Assembly: GCA_019188255.1 (NCBI GenBank)
Contig: JAETXT010000003.1
Coordinates: forward strand, 1,736,001-1,800,000
Source: Verticillium longisporum
Lineage: Eukaryota > Ascomycota > Sordariomycetes > Glomerellales > Plectosphaerellaceae
DNA length: 64,000 bases
Reading direction: 5' to 3'
In this document: positions 12,783 through 24,732 of the stretch, piece by piece
Layout: every line of letters starts with the position of its first letter
How positions within the stretch are numbered: position 1 is the first letter of the stretch
Translations under genes and position numbers: made by a program
Notes under the pieces: generated by a model
What the model was told of the DNA's origin: nothing
The model's database searches: none
What the model saw: the letters and a program-made list of their open reading frames with translations, nothing else

Positions 12783-13804
12783 GGGCAATGATGCAATGCC
12801 GATGGAAGATCACACTTGTACTGTACCAACATGAGAATTGCAGCAATAGAGGCGTGATTTGAGATGCATGGTTGCTGTGTGACAAACTACTCGAGATATG
12901 ACCGTTTGGGGGCAAGACCCACTCCGAGTGCATGCGGTCGTTCGATTTTCGAAACCTAGTGTTGCTGTCATCTGCTAAAGCAAGACGAAGCCTACCTGCT
13001 CTCTGGAAGCATCGGAACCACCAGGAGTGTATTCCAGTCTAGGCTTTTTCCAAGGCTTGCACTGTGCAAGCAGGTGACGAGGCGTTTGATTAGTGCAACG
13101 AAGAGAAAAAAGCAACCTTGAAGTGCCCCCCTCGTTCTGTATACCTATGTAAGGAGCCTTACTACACCAGCAAGATTTGCGGAGGTAAACACATCTGCCA
13201 AGGGCCGGGGTGTCAATTGAAACCTCACGCCAAAGCAGCATGGGTAGGCTGTCGTTTGCTTATTCACATGCGAGGGTACAACCAAAGAGATCTTATGCGA
13301 ATCATTGGCATATATGGGATTACTATTTACTCTCGGCGCTTGCCTGGCTTTTGCCTGTTTCATGATAATCCTTTATGCAGAACGCGGAGGTTTATGAGAA
13401 CTAGCCTCCCCAAAATGTAGTTAAAATGGTCCATCTACAAAGAGAAAAATAAAAAGGGGGTATGTTTGATGACAAAGTAGCAAGAGGAACCCAGGAAATG
13501 AAACGCTGAACAGACAGGCCAGAAGCCCTCGCTAGAGTCGCTCATGGTCCGCAACAGCGACGGGCTCTGTGATATTGCTCGTTTAGTGGATGTCCTTGAT
13601 AAAGGCAATAATGACGGCGGATCAAAGCTCCCAACCGCCAAACATGTAACTCCAAATGTCAACAGCCTGCCGCAGGTGACTGACGCCCGAAAACTCCTTA
13701 GATGCTGGGTATGATGGTAATGGTTATGTCGATGTTGATTCCTCGTGATCCGTTAAATGGCGGGCTGTTTGGTTGCACAAAGATTTGCGCAGTGATGGCG
13801 GAGC
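12783..13804. other. Convergent intergenic region
   Basis: This 1.0-kb stretch lies between the 3' ends of PUP1 and the Sel1-repeat gene. It should hold both 3' UTRs. A-rich stretches such as AATAAAAAGGGG near 13447 could serve as polyadenylation signals. No gene is supported. Confidence 0.5.
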
Positions 13805-16125
13805 TTATGAGCCACCCGTCTTGATGCCGAAGATATTGCGTGTTCTTGACTTGCTGCGAACTTTTTTCAGTTCTTTGCTGTCATCGTTATATTTCGACTT
13901 GTGAATCCTGCGAAATGTCAGATCAATACGATGTATCCCTTGCGGCTTTACTTGAGTCACATACCAGCTGTTTCCCACCATGCTCATCCCTTTGGACTCG
14001 GCCTCCCTGTAGAACTTGGCGGCTTTCTTCAAATCTTTTTTGCACCCAACGCCCTGCGCATAGCAGTAGCCAGCCTCCGCCAATGCGTCAAGATCACCCC
14101 AGGCTATAAAACCATCAGTATGTCGACTTTCGAACCATAAAGGCGAGTTACTCACATCCAGCAATTTCGAAGCATCTGAGCGCTAGAACTTTATCTTGCT
14201 CGATGCCCCAGCCGTTCATATGACTGACGCCAAGTTCGTACACGGCGAGAGCGAATTGAGCTTTCCGGGTCTTTCTGTCCAGGACATCGACATGCTTGCC
14301 TTGCTTGACTTGGCCTTCATCGTCTGCAATTTCGTTGCTAACGAGCTCAGAGGCCTTTCTCAACCATTCCACTCCCTCGCGTTGGTTTGGGCGCATGCCC
14401 CATCCGTGCCTGCACGCAAGGGCATACAGAAGCATGCCCGTAGGATGATTCTGTTTAGCGGCGTGTCGGAGGTGGTAGGTGGACTCATTGACAGATCCAT
14501 TTTCATGACACTCAATACCTTTGGCGAGATGTTCTTCAGCCGTCATATCCGCGGCCGAGGGAGCAATCGAATGTAAAGACTTCGCCGGCTTGACGGTACT
14601 AGCCGAGTCAGAAGTGGCGATTGAGACGGCCGTCTTTAATCTGGCACTGTCGTGCAGAGGGGAGGTCAAGGGGCGGCCCCTGGTCTCGTCCTCAGAGGCG
14701 CGGCTGCTCTCAGTTGATGGTCGACTTGGGTTTGGCGACGGCTGTAGGCCAAGTGCATTGCGCTCCATGCTTCTCTTGCCTTGCTCAAAAGACTGTTTCG
14801 CCAGGCTCGTATGGTCCGGCACCATCCTCTCTGACGAGCTCGATGGTCGAGTAGGCGGTGATGGAGGCGCACCTCTCAGAGTTGACTGTCCGTTGTCGGA
14901 ACGCGTAGTCGACTGCTCCCACCGTAAGGATGCCAGAGGCTGACTTTCGAGTGGCAGCGACCTCTGAACACTCTTGCCCCTCGGAAGGGTGTTTATAGAA
15001 TAAATGTATGTCGTTGCTGCAGATTTACCGTCAACAGTCAGGCTATACGGGAAGCCTACGCGATTCATGGTGATTGGGGTATTCGCTGTGACATCTGCCA
15101 AGACGAAAGATGCCTGAGTGTCTGACGAGGCCTGACGCGATGGTGTCTCAGGACCAGGCGTTCCTGCTCGACTGAGTGGCCTCGAAAAGTTGAATGACGG
15201 CCGTGGTAGCGCAACAGAGATGTCAGAGCTGATAGACGGTGATCTTTGGTAGTGTGAAGAGGTGACAGCTGGAGACACGGCGGCCATACTAGACATGGCG
15301 CTGCCGCTGGACAGCTTGCGATGTGGCAGCGAATGGAAGGAGGAGCTCATGACACCGTCTTCGTCAGTTGGTACCAGAGGAGAAGACATGGTGCTGGATG
15401 CTGAAGGCCGCTTGACAAACATGGGTCGCGGTGGCGCTAGACCTGGTCCGTCGAAGGAGTGCTTCTTCGGCATCTTTTCAGGCGAAGCGACCAGAGAATT
15501 GGATGAGGATGGCATCGGGAGGGATGCGGCCGTGTCCTTGCGCGGCGATGGCACTACGGAGCTTGACGGCTCGTCCAGTTGCGCGGACTCCATCGGCGTC
15601 GGCGACTCTTCCCTCCTGGCCCCAAAGTTCGTCGAGTCTTCTCGAATGTGATTCAGCGTTCGTCCACGGGTTTGGTCGAGCATGGGCTGTGGCGGCAGCG
15701 GTATGCCATCGTCGGGAGTCGGGGGAATGCGGCTCATGCGCGGGTGCATCGACATCGGTCGCTGTAGGTTCTCTTCCACTTCTGGCATCAGGCCAAGCCC
15801 TCTGTCCAGGGGTTCAGGCGACTGGCTGGCTTCCGACATGCCATCCTGGGACATGGAGCGGAAGTAGTCTGAGCGACCTTGCATGACGAGTGGACTCTCG
15901 GTGGTGAGAGGAGGCAAGCGGCTCATCCGTCGACCAGCGTTGTCGCTCTCTTTCAATTGACGCGCGAGCAGGCGACTCTGAAGGGCGAAGGCATCGAGGG
16001 GCGAGAGCTCGGGGGGTCTCGCCGGCGACGTGAAGGCGAGGCGACCGAAGGGGTTTCGAAGCGCTAGTCATGTTGGAGGAGCTCGACTTGGAGCGCAAGT
16101 CGAGCAGAGTTGGCCGTTGGGCCAT
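13805..16125 (-). CDS. Sel1-repeat protein, Dsf2/Nif1-like
   Basis: Resembles fungal Sel1/TPR-like proteins related to yeast Dsf2 and fission yeast Nif1, a negative cell-cycle regulator linked to Nim1 (family inference). The start ATG is 16123-16125 (MAQRPTLLDLRSKSSSS). Introns are 14104-14155 and 13908-13964. Product is about 736 aa. A long Ser/Pro-rich disordered N-terminal part covers roughly residues 1-520. Sel1 repeats follow: AEEHLAKGIECHENG, a unit around RHGWGMRPNQ, a unit around HMNGWGIEQD, and one around CYAQGVGCKKD. The tail is basic. The frame between MAQRP and the SPLDAFALQSRLLARQL segment breaks in a run of six C (16011-16016 on the plus strand). One surplus C, or two missing bases, would explain it. 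Long gene-free DNA lies upstream. Confidence 0.8.
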
Positions 16126-19100
16126 TTTGGAAGTCGTAACGAAATAGTTCGTCGGGGGTAATGTCGTCAAATCGTAGAGCAGAAGCAGAGTGCTGTAGCA
16201 CGGCGACGCGCGACAAGGAGGTTGGAATTCGGGTAGCGTTCGACGTGTCTCGGTGGTTGGATTGGGTATGTCGTCAAACTCAAGTTCGGCAGGGAGGGGT
16301 GGAAGAGGCTTGAGCCATATGAGGTAAGGCGATTCGGAAAACTGTTTGGTGACGACCAAATGCTGCGGTTGTGGCTGATTGGAATGTTGAGGCGGCGCGC
16401 ATGAACAGCAAGTTGCAGTCAACCCTGCAAGTGCGGCGACGGGCAATACGGGAAGAATGCGTCAAGGCGCGGCAGCCAAAAGGCACGATGTTGAGCTGAG
16501 TACCTAGGTAGTGTACCGCGTAATGGCGAAGATGCGGAACCGGCGAAATGGGCGTGTGTTGGGAATTTGCCGTGTTTGTGTAATGGATGCGTATGTTTTT
16601 TTGTGTCGCTGAGGAGATGATGAAAGAGGAGAAGGAGACTAGGGAGGGGAGGGCTCGTGTCGTCAACGGTGCTTGTCTGAGATGAAGCGCTAGGATCTTT
16701 CTCTCAGTTGTTGCAGATGGAAATGAGCGTGGGGAGGGGGGTGGTAGGGAAACGGAAGAAGCTGGCTGGCGTCAAGCTAGAACAGCGAGTTTCCAGACGT
16801 CCAGGAACGTTTCCGGGTGCTCACTATCTCTTTCTCTCTCCCTTCGTTTTTTGCCAGAGTGGAAAAAAAAACAATTAGCAGAAAAGAGAGGGGAACGACG
16901 AAGGAATACGAGGAGGGGAGACAATTGAACAGCGGTAGACGGGGTGACGAGATGTAGCAGAACTCCTCTCCTCCTGAACCAGTTCCTGCACCTGCTCCGT
17001 TCGGCTGGCTGCCAGTGACTGCTGTGGAAGGGGCCGGTGGAGCGGGACTGGTCGCTGGAGAATAAGGGGACTGGTAGCGACTTCTCACTGGCCTTGCAGA
17101 GGCTGTTGGTGCCACAATGGACGAGTTGGGCCCCCGGGCGGGGAGCCTTTGGCCGGACCCAGTTAGAGGTGCATGTGCCTGTCGACAGAGCTAGGCTGGA
17201 TGGGGATTAGCAATCCAGGGGCCAGAGCATCGGCGATGGGCCGTTATTGGCGAACACGGCACGCCACGCCTGTGGTCCTGAGCCACTGAGATCCTGGGGT
17301 GCAGCCTAGAGACCGCCCGACCTGGAGCGCTAGCATTTCTTCTTCCTGTCCCTGAAGTGTGCCCCTTTTTTCGTTTCGCCCGCCCGCCAGACTTGTCTCC
17401 AACGTTGAATCGTCATTGGATTCGGGCGCTTTGATTCAAGATTCGGTTTTACTCATTGTTGTTCCTTATTAGCTCTTCAACTCTGTGCCCATTTGAAGCG
17501 GGATAGTCTGTTTCCTACCGTTGGGCGAAGTGTCTGTCTGCCTAGACCACATCATTCGTATCGCCCACTCCTTTGATGCGTTGGATGGCGCAGCTGAGGC
17601 TTGTGGCAAAGCCATTCATCATCACCTGGGTTCTTCGCCATCTTCGTCCCAACTTAGCAACTTGACACGACATGCCTAACACGGCACGGCACAGTGGCCA
17701 GGCACACACCTGGCTTCTCTATTTCGGCCATCGGAACCTGTATACGGCGGCGACTCTGAGGCGTGTCGTACTGTATAGGTGGTCTCCTCAACAGGCGAAC
17801 CGCACGATACGACTCGAGGGTCTCGCCTGGGCCAGATCGTCTAGTCTCTCCCCACCAAATGACCGGCTAACTTTAGCAACAGTACCCCGTCAAGCCCGTC
17901 CATCGCTAGTCGGGTAGGCCAACCAAATCTAGCCCCAAGTTGTGCCTTTCTTCAGCGTTTCGGCAAGGCCAACACTTATGACCACGTACCTGTCTTTGGG
18001 GCGGCAATTTGGGGTCAACCAAGCATTGAGAAAGACCACAGACCTCATCGAGCATCTCGGCATGGTCCCTACCCTTCCCATCCTCACCAGCATCGTCACA
18101 TCACCATGATGGTCAAACAAGGGACCCTGCTCATCCGTTCTAGGTCAGGCCGACTGCCTGCCTTCCGTTTCGAACCCCTCTCTGGCCCCCCTCTGGCGCA
18201 GCTAACACCACAGACCCATGTCGTGCTTCCTCACTTGCATGTGTCTCCCATTCTCGCCCCGGTCGCAAATCTCCCGTCGCCCCTGCATTGGGACTCGGCC
18301 TGGCGGTCTCATTGGCCCGGGCTTGGGCGCGCAATATCGTGACTGTGTTTTCTCTGCTTGTCACACGCGCCCTCGTGGTCCTCTTGTTTGCTTGCAGCTT
18401 GCCTCATGTGGATGACGGCCGAGGCATTGTCACGCCTGGTTGAGTCGTGGTTGCTTTTACTATTGATTTGTGGCTGGCCTCGATGCGGCGCTGGCAGTGG
18501 CCCTCGTGACCGCAGTGGAGATTGCGCTGCACCATGTGGTGTTTTCACAACGTCCTCGACTGCTCTCACTCAGTCAAGTCGGTACCTGGCAAGCTGGGGT
18601 TGGGCGCCCGGCAAGGCGTGGGCGACAGATTCGCCAAGCCGGGGAAAGGGTCTCAGGACAGCGTCAGTCGTTCTGGGGACTTCTGCGAAGGGATGCGGGT
18701 CTCATCAGAGCGACGTCACTAGTCCTGCTGCCCTGCATCCTGCGTTTTTGCGTTGATTGTTCGTACGCCCCGCCCCCAGTGCTCTGAAGATGCACCCCTT
18801 TCCTCCCCAAATCCCCTCAGCCGCCCCAAAGCTTGTAATGAGCTGCGTGCGTATGTACGGAGTTTAATGCACAGTCCAGTCTTTGTTCCGTGGGTCAGTC
18901 CGCTCCACTGTGTGTGTTGTGCAGGAGCGGGAGGAACCTCGATCCACGATTTTCGATGTCGATGTTCCCATGCAAGGAAACCTACGATGCACTGCTATAT
19001 CACGCTTAATGATGCCTGAGTCAGTCTGCACCTGCCATCCCGCTCGTCCATCAGACACCCACGGCCCCTGGACCGTGCAGATGAAGTACTTTTCCGCTGA

Positions 19101-20340
19101 GGTATGAATCTTCTGCCAACGTAAAGCTTATTGCCGAAGGCCATCTGGCAGTATTCTGAGAATGGCTGAGGCGAAATACGACGATACATCCTCACAGGTA
19201 TAAGTACGTGGGAGTTTTGAGGCTGCGTCGGCCGTGCCTTCACAGATTGCGTGACACTCGAGGCGTCTAAGAGCGGCTATGTCTTGATAGGTACGGACCG
19301 GTGATTCATTGGATAGTATTTCAAATCAGAGGATACAGGCGTACTTGAGATCTCTTTACATCATCCTCGAGCTCTTCTAGCGGCAAGGAACAAAGACTTG
19401 GCCGAGAGCCTTGACAAACGGCCAGCAGCATGTCATTGGCGCTTAGCTCAAACAGTGTCCCATTTGGTATTTGGTGGTGCGTCGCTATCAGTCAGCTCGC
19501 TGCATGTCGAAAGGCGCTTACATGCAATGCATCGTGGCCTGCCCATCGTGGCGTGGCAGCCACGCACATCCACTTGCAATTGAGGGACATCGCTTTGACT
19601 GCTGTCCTGGTGGAAAGAACCAATGCACCTGCTTGACATCGCTGCGAATTCAACCCCGATTGAACTCAGACAAAGGCAACTTGGTACGGCGTGCTAAGGT
19701 TTCAAGATACCATAGACCCGCCATCTCCAAGTGCCAACGGGGTGCATTGACTTAGGTTTCACAGCAAGTAACGGTTGCTATATTAAGCTGAATTTTGCCC
19801 GTTGGCAACTATTGCCAAGGCAGACTCTCCATATTGTCTCACTGGGTATCGACGTCCGCAGTCCACTCAAACCTGTTACTAGAAGTCCTCGCCCGCCGAA
19901 GCCAGATTTTCACTTCCAGACATGTGGCTATGCCTTGATGCTTGAGACTAGTTGCAAGATGGTACACAAGCCTCGTTCCGGCTTCAAGTTCGCATGTGAA
20001 CGGCTCCTTCGTCTTTCTTGCTCGGTGACTGCCGTGACAAGTGGGCTTGCGTAGTTGCGGGGCGAATTTGAATCTTTCAACGTGGCTGAGTTCAATCGCT
20101 TAGACGTTGGCTGCGCCCTGGCAGTCGTCGCAGCCTATCATGCCGGGGTCGTCTTGTTGATAGACGATATATTTTGTATTTCCTGTAAACTCCAAGAACG
20201 CCTTGACTGCTCCGGACCTCTCGAGCGAAGTAGTGAGGATTCCGCGTTTCCTCGCGTGGTCGCCATTCCCCCGCATTGCAGGCGATGCCGTGCTCGCTCG
20301 TTCGTGATCAATAATAGTACAGTGCTCATACTCCATGGTT
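16126..20340. other. Long gene-free stretch upstream of the Sel1-repeat gene
   Basis: This 4.2-kb stretch carries no convincing gene. On the minus strand the first kilobase is pyrimidine-rich, as expected for promoter or 5' UTR DNA of the Sel1-repeat gene. A 112-codon frame at 16777-17115 (-) starts with ATG and has a hydrophobic stretch, but it matches nothing I recognise and could be an upstream ORF. The right end should hold the 3' UTR of the CstF-64-like gene. Confidence 0.45.
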
Positions 20341-21428
20341 CTAGCGCCTCTGCTGCTGGAATTGTGCGCGCAGCGCCATGATCTGGGCGCGCTCCGCTTC
20401 AGGCAGAGTGTTGATTGTTTCGATTGGGAGTTCCATGACCTGCCTCATGAGTGCATCTGTGTCATGACCCAGCGCAGGCGCAGGCGCGGGAGCGGGGGCG
20501 GGGGCGCCGTACACTGGCTGTGGTGGCGCAGGATACGGTGTCGCCGCAACAGGCGGGGTGTTGATCGCGCCGGCGGGCGGGTATCCGGGTACACCCTGCG
20601 GTGGGAAACCGGCCGGAGGAGCCTGAGGCGCTGGTACACCGCTGCCGGGCTCGAGAACACTGTGAATAGCCTCTGGTGACACAAGTCCCATGAGGAGAAG
20701 GGCCTGGAAGACGGCGTAGGACAGCTGGGGAGCCTGTTGAAGAAGCTCTGTTGCGCGGGCCGGATCGTTGGAAGCCAAAGCTTTCATTTGTGTCAGAATA
20801 TCAAGAAGCTGCGAAGGAGGGAGCGTGTTGAGCGTGCGAGAGATGGCGTCGGTCGCGGTAATGTTGGCGGGCAGTTCTTTGCCAGGAGGAAGCGGAGGAA
20901 GTGTGCTGGCTTGTGGAGCGGCAGGTGCTGTTTGGCCATAGGTGTTTGGAGCACTAAAGCTGAGACCATCGCGACCCTACCATCGATCAGAGTGCGCCTT
21001 TGGTATAAGAACAGTGGTCTATTGCTCACCTGGTTGAAATCATTGTCGTCGGTGCCCCCTTCGTTAGAGAAGTCAACCCTCAACTTGCGACCCATCGTTT
21101 CGTAATCATTCAGGTTTCGAACTGCTGAAGCGGCAGAATCTGTTTGGGGAAGAAAAGACTTAGCAACACGGAATTGTAGGAAAACAGGCGCGACCAACCG
21201 TGGTCGGGGTATTCGGCAAATCCGAAGCCCTTTGGTCTTCCTGTTTCGCGATCGTAGACAAGACGGAAGTTGATAACTTTGCCAGCGCTGCTGAAAATAT
21301 CGGTGATTTGTTCTTCGGAGAGACCTGCATCTCAATGAGTATAAACTGACGAGAGCTGAAGGGAGTCAACATTGCGCACCGTAAGGGATGTTGCCTACGA
21401 AGACAACGCGGGAAAGCGTCTTCGACAT
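20341..21428 (-). CDS. Cleavage stimulation factor 64 kDa subunit (CstF2/Rna15-like)
   Basis: RNA-binding subunit of the pre-mRNA 3'-end cleavage factor; it recognises GU-rich elements (family knowledge). Four exons: 21428-21380, 21324-21199, 21139-21030 and 20976-20341, giving 306 aa. An RRM fills residues 1-95, with RNP2 as VFVGNI and RNP1 as KGFGFAEY. A hinge follows (LDILTQMKALASNDPARATE..LLLMGLV), then a Pro/Ala-rich linker with an APAPAPAPA tract. A short C-terminal helical domain ends in PEAERAQIMALRAQFQQQ, typical of the CstF2 C-terminal fold. Introns are 53-59 bp and all junctions keep frame. The size matches yeast Rna15 (296 aa) rather than the longer animal proteins. Confidence 0.93.
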
Positions 21429-21989
21429 TGTGCGAGCGGGATGGGATCTAGCTTGTAGTGGATGAGGATGAGGGCGTTCTTCGGGGCGATTGTTGGGTGC
21501 TAGTTCCGCTCAAAGTGGTAAGATTATCATGAACGCTTGCCGAAGCTGCTGTGCATGCAGTTTAAGCTTGGGTCGTTGTCGGGCTGGTCAATGTTGAATG
21601 CCGTCAACCAAACCCGTGAATCCTCTTAGGGATTTTTAGGAACGTAGTCTGGACGTCACAGTAGCTTGAGCACGGGCCACAAGCAATGGATGAGCTTACA
21701 TAATGCACGCCTCTCTCGTCTTTGTATCACGTGGTCCGGACATGCATCACTGAAGCTATTTGCCTTTGGCATTTGCTTACCTCGTCACCTCTCAATGCAA
21801 GTTGGAAACATATGTGAATTGTAATTTTATTCTTCGATAATATAATCAGAAACCATTCTAAGCCAGCCCAGAACTCCTAGCCAGATGCATGAGGCAGAGT
21901 CAGAGCTGCCAGCACCAGATTGTACACACCCCCGCCCACATATCAACACCCTTGTCCCCGTCCCCTATCCAATGCGCAAAACAGTGCAT
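21429..21989. other. Intergenic region, CstF2-like promoter and ERV46 3' end
   Basis: Both flanking genes run on the minus strand, so this 561-bp stretch combines the promoter of the CstF-64-like gene's neighbour side with the ERV46 3' UTR. It contains a CACGTG palindrome (E-box-like) at 21728-21733. No gene is supported. Confidence 0.4.
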
Positions 21990-23462
21990 TTAGTTGTCCT
22001 TGGATCGGATCTTCTTCAGCCTCAAAGAGCCCTCGAACATGCCACGATCAACCGCGGCGGCTACGGTGAGGGTACCGCCAATGACAGCGCAGAGTCCGGT
22101 CAGGAAGCCGGTGAAAGACTTGGAGCGCTCCTCACGGTTGATAACCTTCATGGGAGAAATATCCTTCACTGTGTTAGCGCATCTTTTCCAAAAGTGTGGG
22201 CAAATCATGACGTACGTAAGAGAAGAAGACGCCGGGTATGCCACCGCGGGTGTGTAGGCGCTCAGCGTGTCCCTCAGCAGAATCGTCGCCGCCCGACAGG
22301 CTGCGCTTGTGGCTTGTCACTGAGTACTGGTGCGTCTCAATGCTGCCGTCACTACCCTGACCAAAGGATCCAAGGAGCCCACCGTCATGGTCCTGGGGGA
22401 GCGCTTGCTGTCCCAGCCGAGAGGCAGGTAGGAAGTAGGGACGATCTTGACAAAGTACATAAAGTTGAAGCTGGGGTCCGTCGTGATCTGGGAGGTGCCG
22501 TCGAGCGGGTTCAAGTGGTGGTTCGTCCAGGGCGTGGCCTTGTTGCCAAGGTTCTTCGTAATGGATTCAGGCAGCTGGGGACCGAATCGTAGAGCGTGAA
22601 TCTGGTGAGTGAAGTCGTGTGTGATATCGCCGTCCCAGTAGTTCTTGAGGTCGTGAACATGCATGTTGCCGTTGCTGAAGCTGCGACCCGGTGCCAGATG
22701 GAAGTTGCCGACGACCTTGTTCACGCGCAGTCCGCCTTCAATACGACAGCCCTCAGCGCGCTGCTCGTCGAGCCTCTCGGCGTAGTGCTCACGAGTGCAC
22801 TGCTCGACGTTCTCGCCCTTGCCAAACGCCCACGACGCCTGCGCATATGCCTCCCGCACCTCTTCGCACGTGTTGCAGCATCCCTGCTTCACAGCGTTGG
22901 CGGGAGCCTTCGCGCCGTAACAGTCGCCACAGTAGTCGGGAGCCAGATGGGTGGCGGCTTCGTCCGCAGCATGTCTGGAGCCGGTTATGTTAATCGAAAT
23001 GTCTTCCTCGGCGCACAAGTACAGCCACTTACAGGCTCAAGGCCTTGGTGTCAATGACACCACCGCCGTCCTTCTGCGACCTGAGGCGGACCTTGGAGAT
23101 ACCAGAAACGATACCGTGTTGCTGTTCGCCCGAAACATCCATGACATCGAGCGTCAGAAGCTCACATGGCATTTTAGGGAAAGTCATGTTCAGATGGATC
23201 TCCATCTTCTCGCCTGTGCAGGACCGCATTAGTTCTGGCAACCACCTGCAGTTTTCTGGACATGTTTACCTCTGCCCTTGTCGACGATCAGCTCTGGATG
23301 CAGCGTTATCCTCCGGTAGTCGGCCCATTCTCCCCACGCCAGCCAAAAGACAATGAAGAGCGAGACAATGGTGATGATGCCGCCCGATGAGGTCCGAATG
23401 CGAGCCTCGTCGACAGTCTTTGTGAAGGCATCAAGCCTGGTGAATCTAGATTTTCCGGCCAT
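21990..23462 (-). CDS. ERV46: ER-Golgi vesicle protein Erv46 (ERGIC-3), one frame break
   Basis: Cargo-receptor subunit that cycles between ER and Golgi in COPII/COPI vesicles with Erv41. Exons are 23462-23270, 23213-23033, 22974-22216 and 22163-21990, about 435 aa. An N-terminal membrane span covers residues 29-45 and a second lies near residues 395-415 (FTGFLTGLCAVIGGTLTV). The lumenal domain between them carries the conserved cysteine cluster DYCGDCYGA and CCNTCEEVREAY. The tail KKIRSKDN is basic. The frame changes between KRSP and GLLGSFGQGSDG. One extra C in the run of five at 22395-22399 restores RSPQDHDGGLLGSFGQ, so I read it as a missing base. Confidence 0.93.
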
Positions 23463-24732
23463 TTTGCCAAAGGTTGTCAAGCGCAAGGAGCTGGTGTGTC
23501 GATGTTTCGGTTGGTCTTCGAACAGCTAACGTTGAAACGGAGCAAGACTTGTGTCCCCCACCTTCCAGTTATTAAACGCGGCGAGTCGAGGAGAGGCGTC
23601 CGGGGAAACTTGAAGAAACGGCAATTCAATTGCAATGTAAGCACGAAGACAATTGGACCAAAAAAGAGGTCAGGAGAACAGCGATCCGAGATCAAGCTGG
23701 TGTCGCAAGCAGAGGCAGGCGGGAGGAGCTCAATCTGTAATCACTAGATTTCGTGCTTGAGGCCACCTTCACATTTTCGGGGGCCACTAACAGCTGCGGC
23801 TAAGGTAAGAACTGCAGGGGACAAGGGTCCTCGTTGTCTCAGGCTTTCCATGTTGGGGTAGGCGGCGTAGGCCAGTCAGTCCTGGCGCATTTGGAGAAGG
23901 TCGGTTTACGACATAGCCGGTTTGCATAATATACGACAACCCGCTATGTGTATAACTCAGTCGACAAGAGTCCAACCATCGCCTTGAGCAAGAAATCCCC
24001 CCCAGTGATTGGACGCATTAAATGCCTTCCACCGAAAATTACAGAGGGCTATCACACTAGGTAGTCAAGAAGATGGAGCAATGCATGATGATTTTGGGAC
24101 ATTACTTGAATAAATGACCTCAGTGCCCTATACTCAAGTATATTGTGGAGTAGAATTAATAGAGAGAACTACGGGGAATATCAGGTAGATATGTAACAGA
24201 AATATCATAGTGTAAGGTATGTAGGAAAAGTCATGATTGGAACCCAGCATAAGAAGCCTCGCCGCGCAAGGTTCTTACCGTCCGAAGGCACTACCCATCC
24301 CTGAATCTACATGGGTGTAGCTTATTTTACCCCAGATTAACTCGAGAGGTGCGATTATCGCAAGTCAAGGATAATCGATCACACCCTGAACGATGCCTGC
24401 CTCGAGACGCGTTGTCCCTCTTCACAACAGACGGCACCACGGCCTACCAAAGCATCCAGCAGGCGGACTAGATCTGATTCCTACAGAACTTATCGCCGAG
24501 GTTCTCAAAGCGCCGCATCTGTGATCTTTGACTGCTTTTTGGCGCGCAAACCACCGTGCTAGGGGCGTCGTTAGTTCGTTGCATTCATACGGAAAGGTAA
24601 ATAGTCCCAGTCCAAAGAAAATAATAAAATCCTCAAACTCCTGGAAAGATCCCGAAGCACACACTGAACCAACAGTGGCGCAATACCAGAAAACACCGAC
24701 CATGGTTGTGGTGACTACAGCAAAGGCGCCGT
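23463..24732. other. Intergenic region, ERV46 promoter and transporter 3' end
   Basis: This 1.27-kb stretch includes a relatively AT-rich part near 24040-24260. A 93-codon frame just 3' of the transporter stop looks like 3' UTR rather than a gene. Nothing else is supported. Confidence 0.4.

Noticed and set aside
12117..12788. 223-codon open frame antisense to the proteasome gene
   Set aside because: Shadow of strong GC-ending codon bias in PUP1; Gly/Val/Asp-rich and without a motif.
16777..17115. 112-codon frame with a hydrophobic stretch (-)
   Set aside because: It has an ATG but no known family. It could be an upstream ORF of the Sel1-repeat gene; not enough evidence for a CDS.
24422..24703. 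93-codon frame just downstream of the Mg2+ transporter (-)
   Set aside because: It lies in the expected 3' UTR, has no ATG-linked family similarity and looks non-coding.
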